A stretch of DNA of 64,000 nucleotides from Nocardia pneumoniae NBRC 100136. GTDB taxonomy: Bacteria; Actinomycetota; Actinomycetes; Mycobacteriales; Mycobacteriaceae. Positions 40,308 through 49,114 of this stretch are shown in pieces. The notes under the pieces were generated by a model. That model saw nothing but the letters and a program-made list of their open reading frames with translations, was not told the DNA's origin and did not search any database. Numbering within the stretch: position 1 is the first letter of the stretch; every line of letters begins with the position of its first letter. Both the position numbers and the translations under genes were made by a program. The stretch spans positions 45,539 through 109,538 of the forward strand of contig NZ_BAGF01000081.1 of assembly GCF_000308755.1 (NCBI RefSeq). Reading direction: 5' to 3'.

Positions 40308-40389
40308 ACAGGCGAGCCCTGGCGGGTTCACCTGGAAGTGGCGAGGGGCCCGACGGTGTCGGCTCGAACCGAGGAGGGTGTACGGCAGC

Positions 40390-41049
40390 TTGAGTACCCA
40401 TGTTCTCCGCTGCGACAGCGCACCCGTACCCATCGCGCTCGCGGCACTGCCGACCACGCAAACCGCCGCCATTCCCGATCCCGCCGAGATCGACGAGCTG
40501 CTTCCCGTGCTGGCCGCCGACAGCCTGCCGCGGCTGATAGTGCTGGGCGAGGACGCCGCACTGGCCGCGGTGCTCACCCACCTGATGCGCACCGAACGGC
40601 TGCACGTGGAGATCGGCTACGTGCCGGTCGAGAAGACCTACGCCTCCCGCGCGTACCAGACCGGCACCGGCAACGCGGCGGCCAAGCGCGCCATCGAGGG
40701 TCGCGGCGTCCAGACACCGCTGATCCGGGACGACACCGGCACGGTGCTCGTCGGCCGCGCGGTGATCACCGGCGTCGAGGGCGCGAAGCTGGAGGGCGAA
40801 GCCTACGTCGACGACACCCAGCTGTTCTCCGGGAAAGTGACGGCCATGATCGTCTCGCCGTCGCTCGAACTGCCCGGTGTGCGGGCAACCGTGCGTAAGC
40901 GCATCCGCAAGCGCCGCTGGGTCGAGGGGCGGGCCGCGCAGCTCGGCACCCCCGGCGCGATCGTGACCAGAGACGGCATTCGCACCGACCGCCCGGTGCC
41001 GCGCGCGAGCTTCTACCGTCACCACGAGTCCTGGCACCTGGTGCGATGA
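40390..41049 (+). CDS. conserved actinobacterial protein (Rv0358-like)
   Basis: Protein of 219 residues without signal or membrane segments. The N-terminal part has an alpha/beta look (LPRLIVLGEDAALAAVLTHLMRTERLHVEIGYVP), followed by a strand-rich region (GRAVITGVEGAKLEGEAYVDDTQLFSGKVTAMIVSPSLELPG) that recalls diacylglycerol-kinase-like accessory folds, and a basic stretch RKRIRKRRWVEGRAAQ. Function is unknown. The TTG at 40390 has GGAGGG 11 bases upstream; no better start is seen. Its stop overlaps the next gene's ATG (ATGA), linking it to the site-2 protease. Confidence 0.75.
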   Translation: MSTHVLRCDSAPVPIALAALPTTQTAAIPDPAEIDELLPVLAADSLPRLIVLGEDAALAAVLTHLMRTERLHVEIGYVPVEKTYASRAYQTGTGNAAAKRAIEGRGVQTPLIRDDTGTVLVGRAVITGVEGAKLEGEAYVDDTQLFSGKVTAMIVSPSLELPGVRATVRKRIRKRRWVEGRAAQLGTPGAIVTRDGIRTDRPVPRASFYRHHESWHLVR

Positions 41050-41828
41050 GCGCGCCATTCCCGATCAATCGCCGATCGCGCGCCGTCCGGCCGAGCCCGG
41101 TGTTCCTGCTCGTGGTACTTCTCACGGCGGTCGGCGGCGCGCTCGCCTGGGACGCCCCCGTGGATTCGACCAGGGCCAAGGCCGGGGTGTTCGTCTTCGT
41201 GGTGTTCGGCTGGGTCGTCACCCTGTGCCTGCACGAATTCGCGCACGCGTTCACCGCGTGGCGCGCAGGCGACCGCGAGGTCGAACTGCGCGGCTATCTC
41301 ACCCTGAATCCGTTGAAATACAGCCATCCGCTGCTGTCGATCGTTCTTCCAATGGTGTTCATCGCGCTCGGGGGGATCGGCCTGCCCGGCGGCGCGGTCT
41401 ACGTGCACACGCACAACGTCTCGCCGCGGACGCAACGAATCATCAGCGGCGCCGGGCCTGCCGTGAACGCGCTGTGCGCGGTGCTGCTTCTGGTTGTGGT
41501 CCGGATCTGGGGCAGCACCGAAGCGCATCCGGCGTTCTGGTTCGGCCTGAGTTTCCTTGCGTTCCTCCAGATCACGGCAACCCTGCTGAATCTGATCCCA
41601 CTGCCCGGACTGGACGGCTACGGGATAGTCGAACCGTCCCTGAGCTACCAGACCCGGCGCTCGCTCGATCAGTTCAAGCCGTTCGGCATGCTGATCCTGT
41701 TCGCACTGCTCTTCACACCCGCCATCAACGAGGTGTTCTTCGACGCGGTGTACGCGCTGTTCGAATTGTCCGGCGTGCCGTCGAATTGGTCGCGGTTCGG
41801 GGGTTATCTGACCCGCTTCTGGACCTGA
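41046..41828 (+). CDS. site-2 protease-type M50 membrane metalloprotease
   Basis: Membrane protein of 260 residues with the zinc motif LHEFAHAF in a membrane helix near residue 60 and the third-ligand motif NLIPLPGLDGYG near residue 185. Five or six hydrophobic segments are visible. Such rhomboid-independent proteases cut membrane-embedded regulators; the M. tuberculosis counterpart is Rv0359 beside purA. No PDZ domain is present. Coupled to the preceding gene by a 4-base overlap, followed by a strong terminator. Confidence 0.9.
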   Translation: MSAPFPINRRSRAVRPSPVFLLVVLLTAVGGALAWDAPVDSTRAKAGVFVFVVFGWVVTLCLHEFAHAFTAWRAGDREVELRGYLTLNPLKYSHPLLSIVLPMVFIALGGIGLPGGAVYVHTHNVSPRTQRIISGAGPAVNALCAVLLLVVVRIWGSTEAHPAFWFGLSFLAFLQITATLLNLIPLPGLDGYGIVEPSLSYQTRRSLDQFKPFGMLILFALLFTPAINEVFFDAVYALFELSGVPSNWSRFGGYLTRFWT

Positions 41829-41856
41829 TTCCGGGTCACCGCACGCGCAGCAGCAC

Positions 41857-41889
41857 AAGGCCGCCCGGTCGAATCGACCAGGCGGCCTT
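41857..41889 (+). terminator. strong hairpin terminator after the M50 protease gene
   Basis: AAGGCCGCCCGGTCG (41857-41871) pairs with CGACCAGGCGGCCTT (41875-41889) around AAT, 15 positions with one mismatch. It lies 29 bases after the stop and is followed by GGCTTCTTCG. This is the clearest terminator in the window. Confidence 0.85.
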
Positions 41890-42140
41890 GGCTTCTTCGC
41901 TCGCGTCCGGCCCATCCCCGCCCCCAGCCACCACACCCTGGCTGGTAGGCCATTCCGTCCGCGTGCGAAGCGGTCGACCGCGATACCCCGCCAACCCGCG
42001 GTCACATCGCAAAACTACGGCGCTACTGCGCGCGGAACACGGGTAGCGCACTACCCGAAGCTCGACTCGCCGCCGCGGGGCCGCCGGACGCGTACCACTT
42101 TGTCCGGCACAAATGTCCGATTACCGCTGAGTAGTTCGGC
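41890..42140. other. remainder of convergent intergenic region, second hairpin
   Basis: The gap between the M50 protease and the FUSC-family gene totals 312 bases including the terminator. Beyond it, CCAGCCA (41924-41930) pairs with TGGCTGG (41939-41945) over an 8-base loop and could end transcription of the FUSC gene arriving on the minus strand. No gene is recognised here. Confidence 0.5.
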
Positions 42141-43295
42141 TCAGACTTCCGGCCGCACGTACGGGTGCTTGACCGTCGGCGGCAGCAGCGCAATCGCCGA
42201 GATACGTTGCATCCCACACACCTGCATCAGGTCGACCAGCGTCGAACGCACCTGCGCGAACACGACGTGCGCCGAAAGCCCCGCACCGGCAACCAATTCC
42301 GGGCGCGCACCCTTCGCCACCGAGCGCAGTACGCGGGCGGCCTCGGCGCGGTCGGGCTGCTCGCCCGGGTCGGCGAGCATCATCCGGCGCACCACGTCCA
42401 CGGCTTGGCCGAGGCGCTCCACCTCATCGATCAAGCCAGGATGGAGGATTTCGTCGTCGCGGACCAGAGTCAGCGAGCGCCGCAACAGGACTCGGGTGTT
42501 GCGGATCGCGTTGTCCAGCGGGTCCGCGGTGGCCCTGATGCGTTCCAGGCGGGAACGGGAGTTCCAATACAGCGGGGAGATCCGGCTGATCTCGCGGCCG
42601 CCCTCCAGGGTGGCGCGCAACGAGTCGATCTGCGGTTGGGTCGCGCGAACCGCGGTGAGGGCGCGGTGCACCTTCTCCGGGTCCTGCTCGAGCAGTCCAT
42701 CGGCGCACTCGGTGATGGATTTGCCCATCACGGCGAGAATGTCCGCCGCCAACGCCCTGGCCCGCCGCACCGGATGCAGGGGAATCGCGGCCACCACGAC
42801 CACGCCGACCAGACCGCCGACCAGGGCGTCGATCATGCGGGAGAAGCCGCCGCCCACCGAGGGCGGCAGCAACGTCGCGACCAGCACGGCGGAACCGGCC
42901 GCCTGCATGGTGATGATGGAACCGCCGTCGAGGAACACCGCCGCGGCCATGGCGACCGCGACCACGAACGCGATCTGCCAGACACCGGTGCCCGCGCGGG
43001 AGATGAACAGATCGCCGATGCCGATGCCGACCGCGACGCCGACCACCAGTTCGACCGAGCGACGCAGCCGGGCGCCGAAGGAGATGCCGATCGACACCAC
43101 GGCGGCCGTGGGCGCGAAGAACGGCAGCGTATGGCCGATGACGTGATGGGCGAGAAACCAGGCCAGCGCAGCGCCGACCGCGCATTGGATGATCGGCAGC
43201 GTCGAACGCCGCAGCCGCGCCCACGAAGCGCGCAGCCGAGCCACGCCGCTCGCGCGGGCGGTCCCGACGCGGGAATTCGGGTCGAGCCCAGCCAT
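42141..43295 (-). CDS. FUSC-family (aromatic acid exporter-like) membrane protein
   Basis: Membrane protein of 384 residues. Six hydrophobic segments occupy residues 35-185 (LPIIQCAVGAALAWFLAHHVIG, FFAPTAAVVSIGISFG, VELVVGVAVGIGIGDLFI, IAFVVAVAMAAAVFL, AGSAVLVATLLPP, LVGGLVGVVVVAAIPLHP); the remaining half is a cytoplasmic helical domain (AADILAVMGKSITECADGLL...). This is the FUSC/ArAE layout, though family members have uncertain transport roles. ATG at 43295 or GTG at 43298 are equivalent starts, preceded by GAGGG. Confidence 0.87.
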   Translation of the reverse strand: MAGLDPNSRVGTARASGVARLRASWARLRRSTLPIIQCAVGAALAWFLAHHVIGHTLPFFAPTAAVVSIGISFGARLRRSVELVVGVAVGIGIGDLFISRAGTGVWQIAFVVAVAMAAAVFLDGGSIITMQAAGSAVLVATLLPPSVGGGFSRMIDALVGGLVGVVVVAAIPLHPVRRARALAADILAVMGKSITECADGLLEQDPEKVHRALTAVRATQPQIDSLRATLEGGREISRISPLYWNSRSRLERIRATADPLDNAIRNTRVLLRRSLTLVRDDEILHPGLIDEVERLGQAVDVVRRMMLADPGEQPDRAEAARVLRSVAKGARPELVAGAGLSAHVVFAQVRSTLVDLMQVCGMQRISAIALLPPTVKHPYVRPEV

Positions 43296-43345
43296 CACCC
43301 GAACGCCACCCTCATCGAATCCCTACGCGATACTGCTGTCACTGC

Positions 43346-43789
43346 TCAGTCGAGGCCGAGTTCCCCGGCCGCACGCGGGTCGCAGTCTTCCAGCAGGTCC
43401 AAGCAGCGCGCGTACTCTTCGGTCTCGCCGATCGCCTTCGCCGCGCGGGCCAGCGCGCCGACGCTGCGCAGGAAACCGCGGTTCGGCTCGTGGCTCCACG
43501 GCACCGGGCCGAAGCCCTTCCAGCCGTTGCGGCGCAACAGGTCGAGGCCACGGTGGTAGCCGGTGCGGGCGAACGCGTACGCCGCGACGATGTCGTGGTT
43601 GACCGCCTCGTCCTGGGCTTCGCCGCGGGTCAGCGCCGCCTCCGCGAGGTGGGCCCAGGCGATCGAGGCGGCCGGATGATCGGCCGCGACCCGCACCGGA
43701 TCGGCGTTGTCGCCGAGCGCGTCCTCGGCGTCGGAGAATTCGGGTAGCAGTACCGGTTGCGGTCCGAGCAGGTCACCGAACGAGGTCAT
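43346..43789 (-). CDS. DUF3151 family protein (Rv0360c-like)
   Basis: Soluble protein of 147 residues of the actinobacterial DUF3151 family, function unknown. Recognisable parts are PQPVLLP, AWAHLAEAALTRGEAQDEAVNHDIVAAYAFARTGYHRGLDLLRRNGWKGFGPVPWSHEPNRGFLRSVGALARAAKAIGE. The helical repeats and the invariant GWKGFGPVPWSHEPN loop suggest a binding role. It neighbours the Rv0361-like gene as in mycobacteria. The ATG at 43789 has a weak ribosome-binding site; a longer frame upstream runs into the palindromic repeat and is not supported. Confidence 0.88.
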   Translation of the reverse strand: MTSFGDLLGPQPVLLPEFSDAEDALGDNADPVRVAADHPAASIAWAHLAEAALTRGEAQDEAVNHDIVAAYAFARTGYHRGLDLLRRNGWKGFGPVPWSHEPNRGFLRSVGALARAAKAIGETEEYARCLDLLEDCDPRAAGELGLD

Positions 43790-43823
43790 GCGGACATTCT
43801 GCACCGGAGGCCGATTCAGTCGA

Positions 43824-43950
43824 TAGGCGGCTGCCTCGCCTCCGCTCGGCCCGGCGCGGGCTATTGACGGACTTCGTCCGACAGCGCCCCCTTCTGCGGC
43901 CGCCTCTGACCCCACTCGGCCCGGCGCGGGCTATTGACGGACTTCGTCCG
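43824..43950. repeat. dispersed palindromic repeat, locus B (two copies)
   Basis: The 36 bases from CTCGGCCCGG to CTTCGTCCG occur identically at 43845-43880 and 43915-43950, 70 bases apart. Each contains two short hairpins: GCCCG-GCG-CGGGC (43849-43861 in copy 1) and CGGAC-TTC-GTCCG (43868-43880). Sequence 43824-43857 matches the start of locus A at 7990-8023. Here the element lies between divergent genes (43789 and 44009), so it is not simply a terminator. Confidence 0.85.
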
Positions 43951-44008
43951 GTTGCGCCCATTAGGCTGGCCGTCGAGTTCCACAGTTCCACCTGAGCGAG
44001 GGGTGTGC

Positions 44009-46435
44009 GTGTCCGACCCGAACGACGAGAAGAATCCGGCGCGGGATAGCGCCGGACCGGCTGACTCGGCCGGGGCCGACGCACGCCCCGACGCCGCCGC
44101 CGACCGCACTCCGCCCGCCGGGAAAGGCGCTGCGACACCCTCCGCCGCACCCACGGAGCGGATCCCTCAGGCAGCGCGGCCGTCGAGGACCTGGGCAGCG
44201 TGGACCGCCCCGGCATCGCCGCGTGCCTCGGACGAATCCGCCGCGGCGGTAAAGGGTTCCACGGCGGGTCAGGGCGGCGGCCCTGCGTCCGGTGCAACTC
44301 GAGGTGGCGAGCAGGGGCAGGCTCCCGGCTCCGCGCCAGCGAACTCGACCGCATCCGGACCGGCGGGCACCCCCGCCAAGAGCACCGGCTCCGCGAAACA
44401 GCCCAGCTCAGAGCCCGCTGGCGGCGCGAACAACCCGGCCCCAGGAACCACCGACACGGCGACCGGCGCGAACTCCGCCGCTCGCCCCGCAGCCGCGTCC
44501 GGAAACCCGGGCGCTCCCGGAACGCCCGCGGCCCGACCGGCAACCGGCGGCCCATCCGCACCGGGATCCGGTCCCACAAGCACGAAGGGGCCTGCCTCCG
44601 GCACGACACCGAGCAAGCCCTCAGCGGGCGCAGCCGCCAAGTCTGCGGGTGCACCTGGCAGCACGGATGAATCGAAGACTCCCCCTTCGGCGTCCGCGAG
44701 TTCGCCCGCGCCCGCGGCACCGGGCACGAAACCCCGCGCAGACCAGACCGAAGACGGGTCGCCCACCGGACCGGCGAGCGCCTCTGGACCCGAACGGGCA
44801 GCGAACGCACCTGGCGGAGCGGAGACCGGCAAGGCCGACTCGGCGAGCGGAAAGACGGATGCCGGTGCGGGACCACGCTCCGGTTCCGGCGCGTCGGCCG
44901 AAGTTCCGGGCCGACCCTCGAGCCAGGATGCGGAAACGGCGGCGATCGAACGGAAGACCGCACCCGGTGGCAGGGACGCGGGCGCACCGAATGCCGGTTC
45001 CGCCGCGGGCGCAGCTGCGTCCGACGACCGCACCCAGGTGATCAGGCGGGATCAACTCCCGTCCAGTTCGGCGGCCACCGGCAACCCCGCCTCGAAAGAG
45101 GCTGCCGCGCCGGATCAGCCGGTCAAGGACAAGCCAGCTCCCGCCGCCGACGCGAAATCCGGACCCGCGAGCGCACCGACTGCCGGTTCCGCACCGGGTG
45201 GGGCAGCGGCCGGGGACCGCACCCAGGTGATCAAGCGGGATCAACTCCCGTCCAGTTCGGCGGCCACCGGCAGCCCCGCCTCGAAAGAGGCAGCGCCGCC
45301 GAAGAACCAGCCGGTCAAAGGCAAGCCAGCTCCCGGCGACGCGCAGTCCGCGGCCGGTTCCAAGACCGGGACACCCGCACCGACAGGGACAGGTTCGTCG
45401 GGAACCGCGGCCGACGCTCCTGACGCCGAAGCGAAGACGGCGGCGATCCCACAGGACGATCCGAGCCGAGCGGGCGGAGACGCCGCGACCGTCGTGATGC
45501 GCAAGCCGTCGAGCGCGGCAGGTCCGCAAGCGGCAGCACCCACCGAGCCCGAGGAGCAGAATCCCCCGGGTTCGGAGGACGTGACCATGGCGATGCCGGT
45601 GGTCGACCTGGACGACGCCAAGACAGTCGCGCTGCCGATCCAGCGGCCCGCCGACGGTGGCCGCGCCGGAACCGATCGGGTCGTCCCGCCCGCGGCGGGC
45701 CCGGTGCCGATCACGAAGCCGCCGAGCACCCCGCGCCCCGCGGGCGGTCCCAAGCAGCCCGGACCACACGGTCCGTCGGCACCGCCGCAGCACGGACCAG
45801 GAGTCGAAGAGACCCGCCCGTCCCCGCAGCGCTCGCCGGGCGCTCCCCGACAGGTGGCGACGGCCCCGTCGCCCGCGGACGTTCAGCAGACCGTGCCCGC
45901 GCACTCCCTGGGCGGTCCGCCGCAGCGGCCGATCGCGCCGCCGCAGCGGATCGCTCCGCCGCCGCAGCCCGGCACCGCGCCGCCGGACACCACGCGGCCC
46001 AATCGGCGGCTGCTCGTGCTGGGCGGGGCGGCCGTACTGGTGGTCGCGCTGGTCGCGGTGATCGTGGCGTTCGTCACGATGTCCGGGGACAACTCCCCCG
46101 AGGCGCAGGTGCGGACCACCATCACCGACTACACCAATGCCTTGAAGACCGGTGACCTGGCCACCCTGCGGTCGACCACCTGCGGTCCGCTGCACGACTT
46201 CTACCAGGGCATCCCGGATGACCAGTTCGCCGGTGTGCACAAGCTGTCGGTGGAGCGCAAGAACATCCCGGTAGTGGACAGCATCGACGCCATCCGCATC
46301 ACCGACGACACGGCCCTCGCGCAGGCCACGGTGTACACCGAGGCAGACCCCGGCAAACGATCGCAACGCACGTTCGACCTGCAACGCACCGGCGACGGAT
46401 GGAAGGTCTGCGACCCGCCCTCCGGGACCCAGTAA
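44009..46435 (+). CDS. large disordered single-pass membrane protein with Thr-motif repeats (Rv0361-like C-terminus)
   Basis: Protein of 808 residues. The first about 660 are low-complexity Ala/Pro/Gly/Ser/Thr sequence and cytoplasmic by topology. One membrane span follows (LLVLGGAAVLVVALVAVIVAFVTM), then a 120-residue outer domain of DUF4878 type ending DGWKVCDPPSGTQ. Inside the disordered part are a 63-residue duplication beginning DRTQVIRRDQLPSSSAATG and other Thr motifs (ETAAI, ATVVM, VTMAM, KTVAL). The Thr-x-x-Ile/Leu/Met pattern is what FHA domains bind after phosphorylation. GTG at 44009 lies five bases after GAGGGG. Synteny with Rv0361 suggests a common origin; the disordered part may be lineage-specific. 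Confidence 0.8.
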   Translation: MSDPNDEKNPARDSAGPADSAGADARPDAAADRTPPAGKGAATPSAAPTERIPQAARPSRTWAAWTAPASPRASDESAAAVKGSTAGQGGGPASGATRGGEQGQAPGSAPANSTASGPAGTPAKSTGSAKQPSSEPAGGANNPAPGTTDTATGANSAARPAAASGNPGAPGTPAARPATGGPSAPGSGPTSTKGPASGTTPSKPSAGAAAKSAGAPGSTDESKTPPSASASSPAPAAPGTKPRADQTEDGSPTGPASASGPERAANAPGGAETGKADSASGKTDAGAGPRSGSGASAEVPGRPSSQDAETAAIERKTAPGGRDAGAPNAGSAAGAAASDDRTQVIRRDQLPSSSAATGNPASKEAAAPDQPVKDKPAPAADAKSGPASAPTAGSAPGGAAAGDRTQVIKRDQLPSSSAATGSPASKEAAPPKNQPVKGKPAPGDAQSAAGSKTGTPAPTGTGSSGTAADAPDAEAKTAAIPQDDPSRAGGDAATVVMRKPSSAAGPQAAAPTEPEEQNPPGSEDVTMAMPVVDLDDAKTVALPIQRPADGGRAGTDRVVPPAAGPVPITKPPSTPRPAGGPKQPGPHGPSAPPQHGPGVEETRPSPQRSPGAPRQVATAPSPADVQQTVPAHSLGGPPQRPIAPPQRIAPPPQPGTAPPDTTRPNRRLLVLGGAAVLVVALVAVIVAFVTMSGDNSPEAQVRTTITDYTNALKTGDLATLRSTTCGPLHDFYQGIPDDQFAGVHKLSVERKNIPVVDSIDAIRITDDTALAQATVYTEADPGKRSQRTFDLQRTGDGWKVCDPPSGTQ
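45026..45340 (+). repeat. 189-base tandem duplication inside the disordered membrane protein gene
   Basis: The segment starting at 45026 repeats at 45215 in the same frame (period 189 bases, 63 residues). Both copies encode DRTQVI(R/K)RDQLPSSSAATG and PASKEAA then QPVK(D/G)KPAP. The first about 80 bases are nearly identical, after which they diverge. It is a recent in-frame duplication placing two TQVI motifs about 63 residues apart. Confidence 0.9.
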
Positions 46436-46549
46436 CCCGCCAGCGTGATCGGCCGAGCCGCATCGATGCAGGTCGCACGCGTCACACTTACCTGGTCAAC
46501 GGTCCGGCTCGGCAGTAGCATGGCCCGGATCATGGGCAGGGAACAGACT

Positions 46550-47584
46550 ATGGCGCGGCCGGAGTTCGACGCGGTTCCGGCAACGCCGGCCGGACAGCGC
46601 TTCCGGGTACACGATCACTATGAGGTCGGCCGGGAGAAGGTCCGGGAGTTCGCCCGTGCGGTGCAGAACCAGCACGCGGCACATCAGCACGAGGCCGACG
46701 CACGCGCGCTCGGCTATCCCGGGATCATCGCTCCGCCGACTTTCGCGTCGGTGGTCGGGATGGCCGGAACCAGGGCACTGCTCGATTCGGTGCTCATCGA
46801 GTACGACCTGTCCCAGTTCCTGCAAACCGACCAGGTCTTCGAGGTCTACCGTCCGATCCTGGCCGGCGACCGGCTGACCAGTGAGATCGTGATCGAGTCG
46901 ATCCGCAGATTCGGCGACAACGACTTCATCGTGGTGCGGTTCGCCCTGATCAACCAGCACGACCAGGTCGCCATCGTCGGATCGACCACGATCGTCGCGC
47001 GCCGCGGCGCCGAGGTCGACGCCAACCTGGCCGACGTGATCGAGAACATCATGATGCACGGGCGTCCGGCCGACTCCGATTTCGCCCACGGTGACGCTCT
47101 GATCCCGCTCGGCGTGAGCCCGCTGGCCGAGCCCACCGATCCCGAGATCGCGCCGGTGCACACCGTGCCCGCGTTCGACGATTTCGGCCCCGGCGACCTG
47201 CTGCCGGTCGGCAGCTTCCGACTGACCCGAGGCGACCTCGCCAACTACGCCGGCGTCTCCGGCGACGCCAACCCGATCCACTTCAGCGACCACGCCGCGC
47301 AGGTGGCCGGGCTACCCACGGTGGTCGCGCACGGCATGTTGACCATGGGCCTCGCAGGCGGCTACCTGACCTCCTGGCTGGGCGATCCGACCGCCATCCG
47401 CAAGTTCAGCGTCCGCTTCTCCGGCTTCGTCCCGGTCGCCGCCGACACGGCGAGCACAGTGGAGTTCACCGGCCGCATCAAGTCGCTCGACGCGAACACG
47501 CGAACCGCCACCATCCTGCTCGGCGGCACCGCCGAAGGACGCAAACTGTTCGGCCGCGCACTGGCCGAGGTCCGGCTCCGTTAG
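46550..47584 (+). CDS. double MaoC/hotdog (3R)-hydroxyacyl dehydratase (HadA-HadB-like fusion)
   Basis: Protein of 344 residues made of two hotdog domains. The N-terminal one resembles HadA (REKVREFARAVQNQHAAHQHEADARALGYPGIIAPPTFASV). The C-terminal one resembles HadB with the hydratase-2 motif LANYAGVSGDANPIHFSDHAAQVAG containing the catalytic Asp and His. In mycolic-acid bacteria such pairs dehydrate beta-hydroxyacyl-ACP during fatty acid elongation. Here both are in one chain, as in some Nocardiaceae and eukaryotic enzymes. I chose the ATG at 46550 with AGGGA upstream; in-frame ATGs at 46532 and 46520 also exist. Confidence 0.87.
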   Translation: MARPEFDAVPATPAGQRFRVHDHYEVGREKVREFARAVQNQHAAHQHEADARALGYPGIIAPPTFASVVGMAGTRALLDSVLIEYDLSQFLQTDQVFEVYRPILAGDRLTSEIVIESIRRFGDNDFIVVRFALINQHDQVAIVGSTTIVARRGAEVDANLADVIENIMMHGRPADSDFAHGDALIPLGVSPLAEPTDPEIAPVHTVPAFDDFGPGDLLPVGSFRLTRGDLANYAGVSGDANPIHFSDHAAQVAGLPTVVAHGMLTMGLAGGYLTSWLGDPTAIRKFSVRFSGFVPVAADTASTVEFTGRIKSLDANTRTATILLGGTAEGRKLFGRALAEVRLR

Positions 47585-47647
47585 ACTCCGCCATGGCCGT
47601 TCCCCGCCGACGCCGTTCGATTCACCAGCCCTCGCGTCCCGACCGGC

Positions 47648-49114
47648 TCACTCATCGAGCACCGAGTGCATCAGATAGACGTTGTAATCGCTCCAGGTCG
47701 ACAGGGTGAAGTAGAAGTCCGGGCCCGACGACCAGGGGTGAATGAAACCGCCGTACAGCTCGGGGTAGTTCAGCACGCTCACTGTCGGCGTGCTCTCCGA
47801 CCACGCGCCCTGCGGTGAATCCGATTCGCGGACGACGATGGCGGCCTTGGCGGTGTCGAGGTAGCTCATTTGCCAGACGTTGCGGGCGGCGTCGTAGCGC
47901 ACCGAGAGTTCGCCTGCCGGGCCGTTCACTATCGGTGTGGCCGAGGCGAATCCACCGACGGGGGTCCAGGTGCCGTCCCGCCAGTACTGGTAGGCGGTGG
48001 TGTTGAGGATCTGATCCTGAGGTACCCGGGCGAGCCCGACCGCGCCGAGGCGGGTATTGGGGGTGCCGAACATGTACACGTACCCGCCGTGCGGAACCAT
48101 CGCGCTCACTTGAAAATTGGCGAGGCCGAAGATGTTGTCCCAGCGGGCGTGCGGGTCCTTGGTCCAGGTCTGGCCGTGGTCGTCGGAGTAGGCGATGCCG
48201 CCGTAGTTGGTGAAGAACGTGCCGGGCGCGCTGTTCCAGGTCCGGATGGACATGTAACTGAGGTACTGCCGATCGCCGAGCGCGAAACCCGAAGTGGGAA
48301 TCGTGGTGACCTCGACGTTGTCCAGCTTGCGGCTGGAGAGCACCTCGGCGGCGTGGCAGCGGTCGTCGGTGACCATCCGGTCGTAGGTCATCCCGTCGGT
48401 GAGGTCGCGGTCGGTGCTGAACGCCAGCACGTTGCTGCGCCAATCCAGCCCCATGCCGCCCGGCGGATGGAAGCCGCGGCCGACAGTGTCGCCGAACACG
48501 GTCGTGATCTCACCCGGCGCGCTCTCCCACATGATGCCGAGATCGGTGCCGTCCACCTGCCAGCGTTTGTCGGTGCGGTTCACCGAATGCGCGCCGGTCA
48601 ATTTGGCCACCTCGCGTGCGGGGCTCAGGCGCGGCGCGGGCCGGGCGGGCGACTGCGCCGCCGACTCGACCGGCGGCTGCACAGGTGGCGGTGGCGGCGG
48701 CACCGGACCCGGGTCCGGGCCGGGGCCGGGGAGGGCGAAGTAGAAAGGCTTGGGATTCAGCAGGATCTCCGGAATCCCGAGCTGCGCGGCGAGACCGGGT
48801 GGCGCGCCGGGCAAGTCGGTGAGGTCCGGGCACGGGTTGGTGCACGGGTCCGGCGGCAGCTCCATCCGCGTCCGCTTCGGCGCGGGCTCCGGCGCCGCGG
48901 GCGGGAGCACGGTGACGACCGGATACGGAATCGGCACCTCGAGCGTCTTGGGCACCAAGGGCTCGTGGGTCGGCACCGGGTCGCTCGCGCACGGACCCAC
49001 GCCCACCGGACCGTCGGTCACTTCCGGCGCCGCGGCGGCAGGTCCATCGGTGTAGACGAGCATTCCCGCGCCGACCACCATGGCGCCGACCGCGGCCAGC
49101 ATTCGCATCGCCAT
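47648..49114 (-). CDS. secreted DUF4185 protein, possible endo-D-arabinanase (GH183-like)
   Basis: Exported protein of 488 residues: signal peptide MAMRMLAAVGAMVVGAGMLVYTDGPAAAA, a Pro-rich linker to about residue 165, then a beta-propeller-like DUF4185 domain (TDLGIMWESAPGEITTVFGDTVGRGFHPPGGMGLDWRSNVLAFSTDRDLTDGM, TYYGGIAYSDDHGQTW-like, MVPHGGYVYMFGTPNTRLGAVGLARVP). DUF4185 members have been reported as endo-D-arabinanases acting on mycobacterial arabinogalactan (family GH183); Nocardia walls contain similar arabinan. Substrate here is inference. The ATG at 49114 follows GAGGGG. Confidence 0.85.
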   Translation of the reverse strand: MAMRMLAAVGAMVVGAGMLVYTDGPAAAAPEVTDGPVGVGPCASDPVPTHEPLVPKTLEVPIPYPVVTVLPPAAPEPAPKRTRMELPPDPCTNPCPDLTDLPGAPPGLAAQLGIPEILLNPKPFYFALPGPGPDPGPVPPPPPPVQPPVESAAQSPARPAPRLSPAREVAKLTGAHSVNRTDKRWQVDGTDLGIMWESAPGEITTVFGDTVGRGFHPPGGMGLDWRSNVLAFSTDRDLTDGMTYDRMVTDDRCHAAEVLSSRKLDNVEVTTIPTSGFALGDRQYLSYMSIRTWNSAPGTFFTNYGGIAYSDDHGQTWTKDPHARWDNIFGLANFQVSAMVPHGGYVYMFGTPNTRLGAVGLARVPQDQILNTTAYQYWRDGTWTPVGGFASATPIVNGPAGELSVRYDAARNVWQMSYLDTAKAAIVVRESDSPQGAWSESTPTVSVLNYPELYGGFIHPWSSGPDFYFTLSTWSDYNVYLMHSVLDE

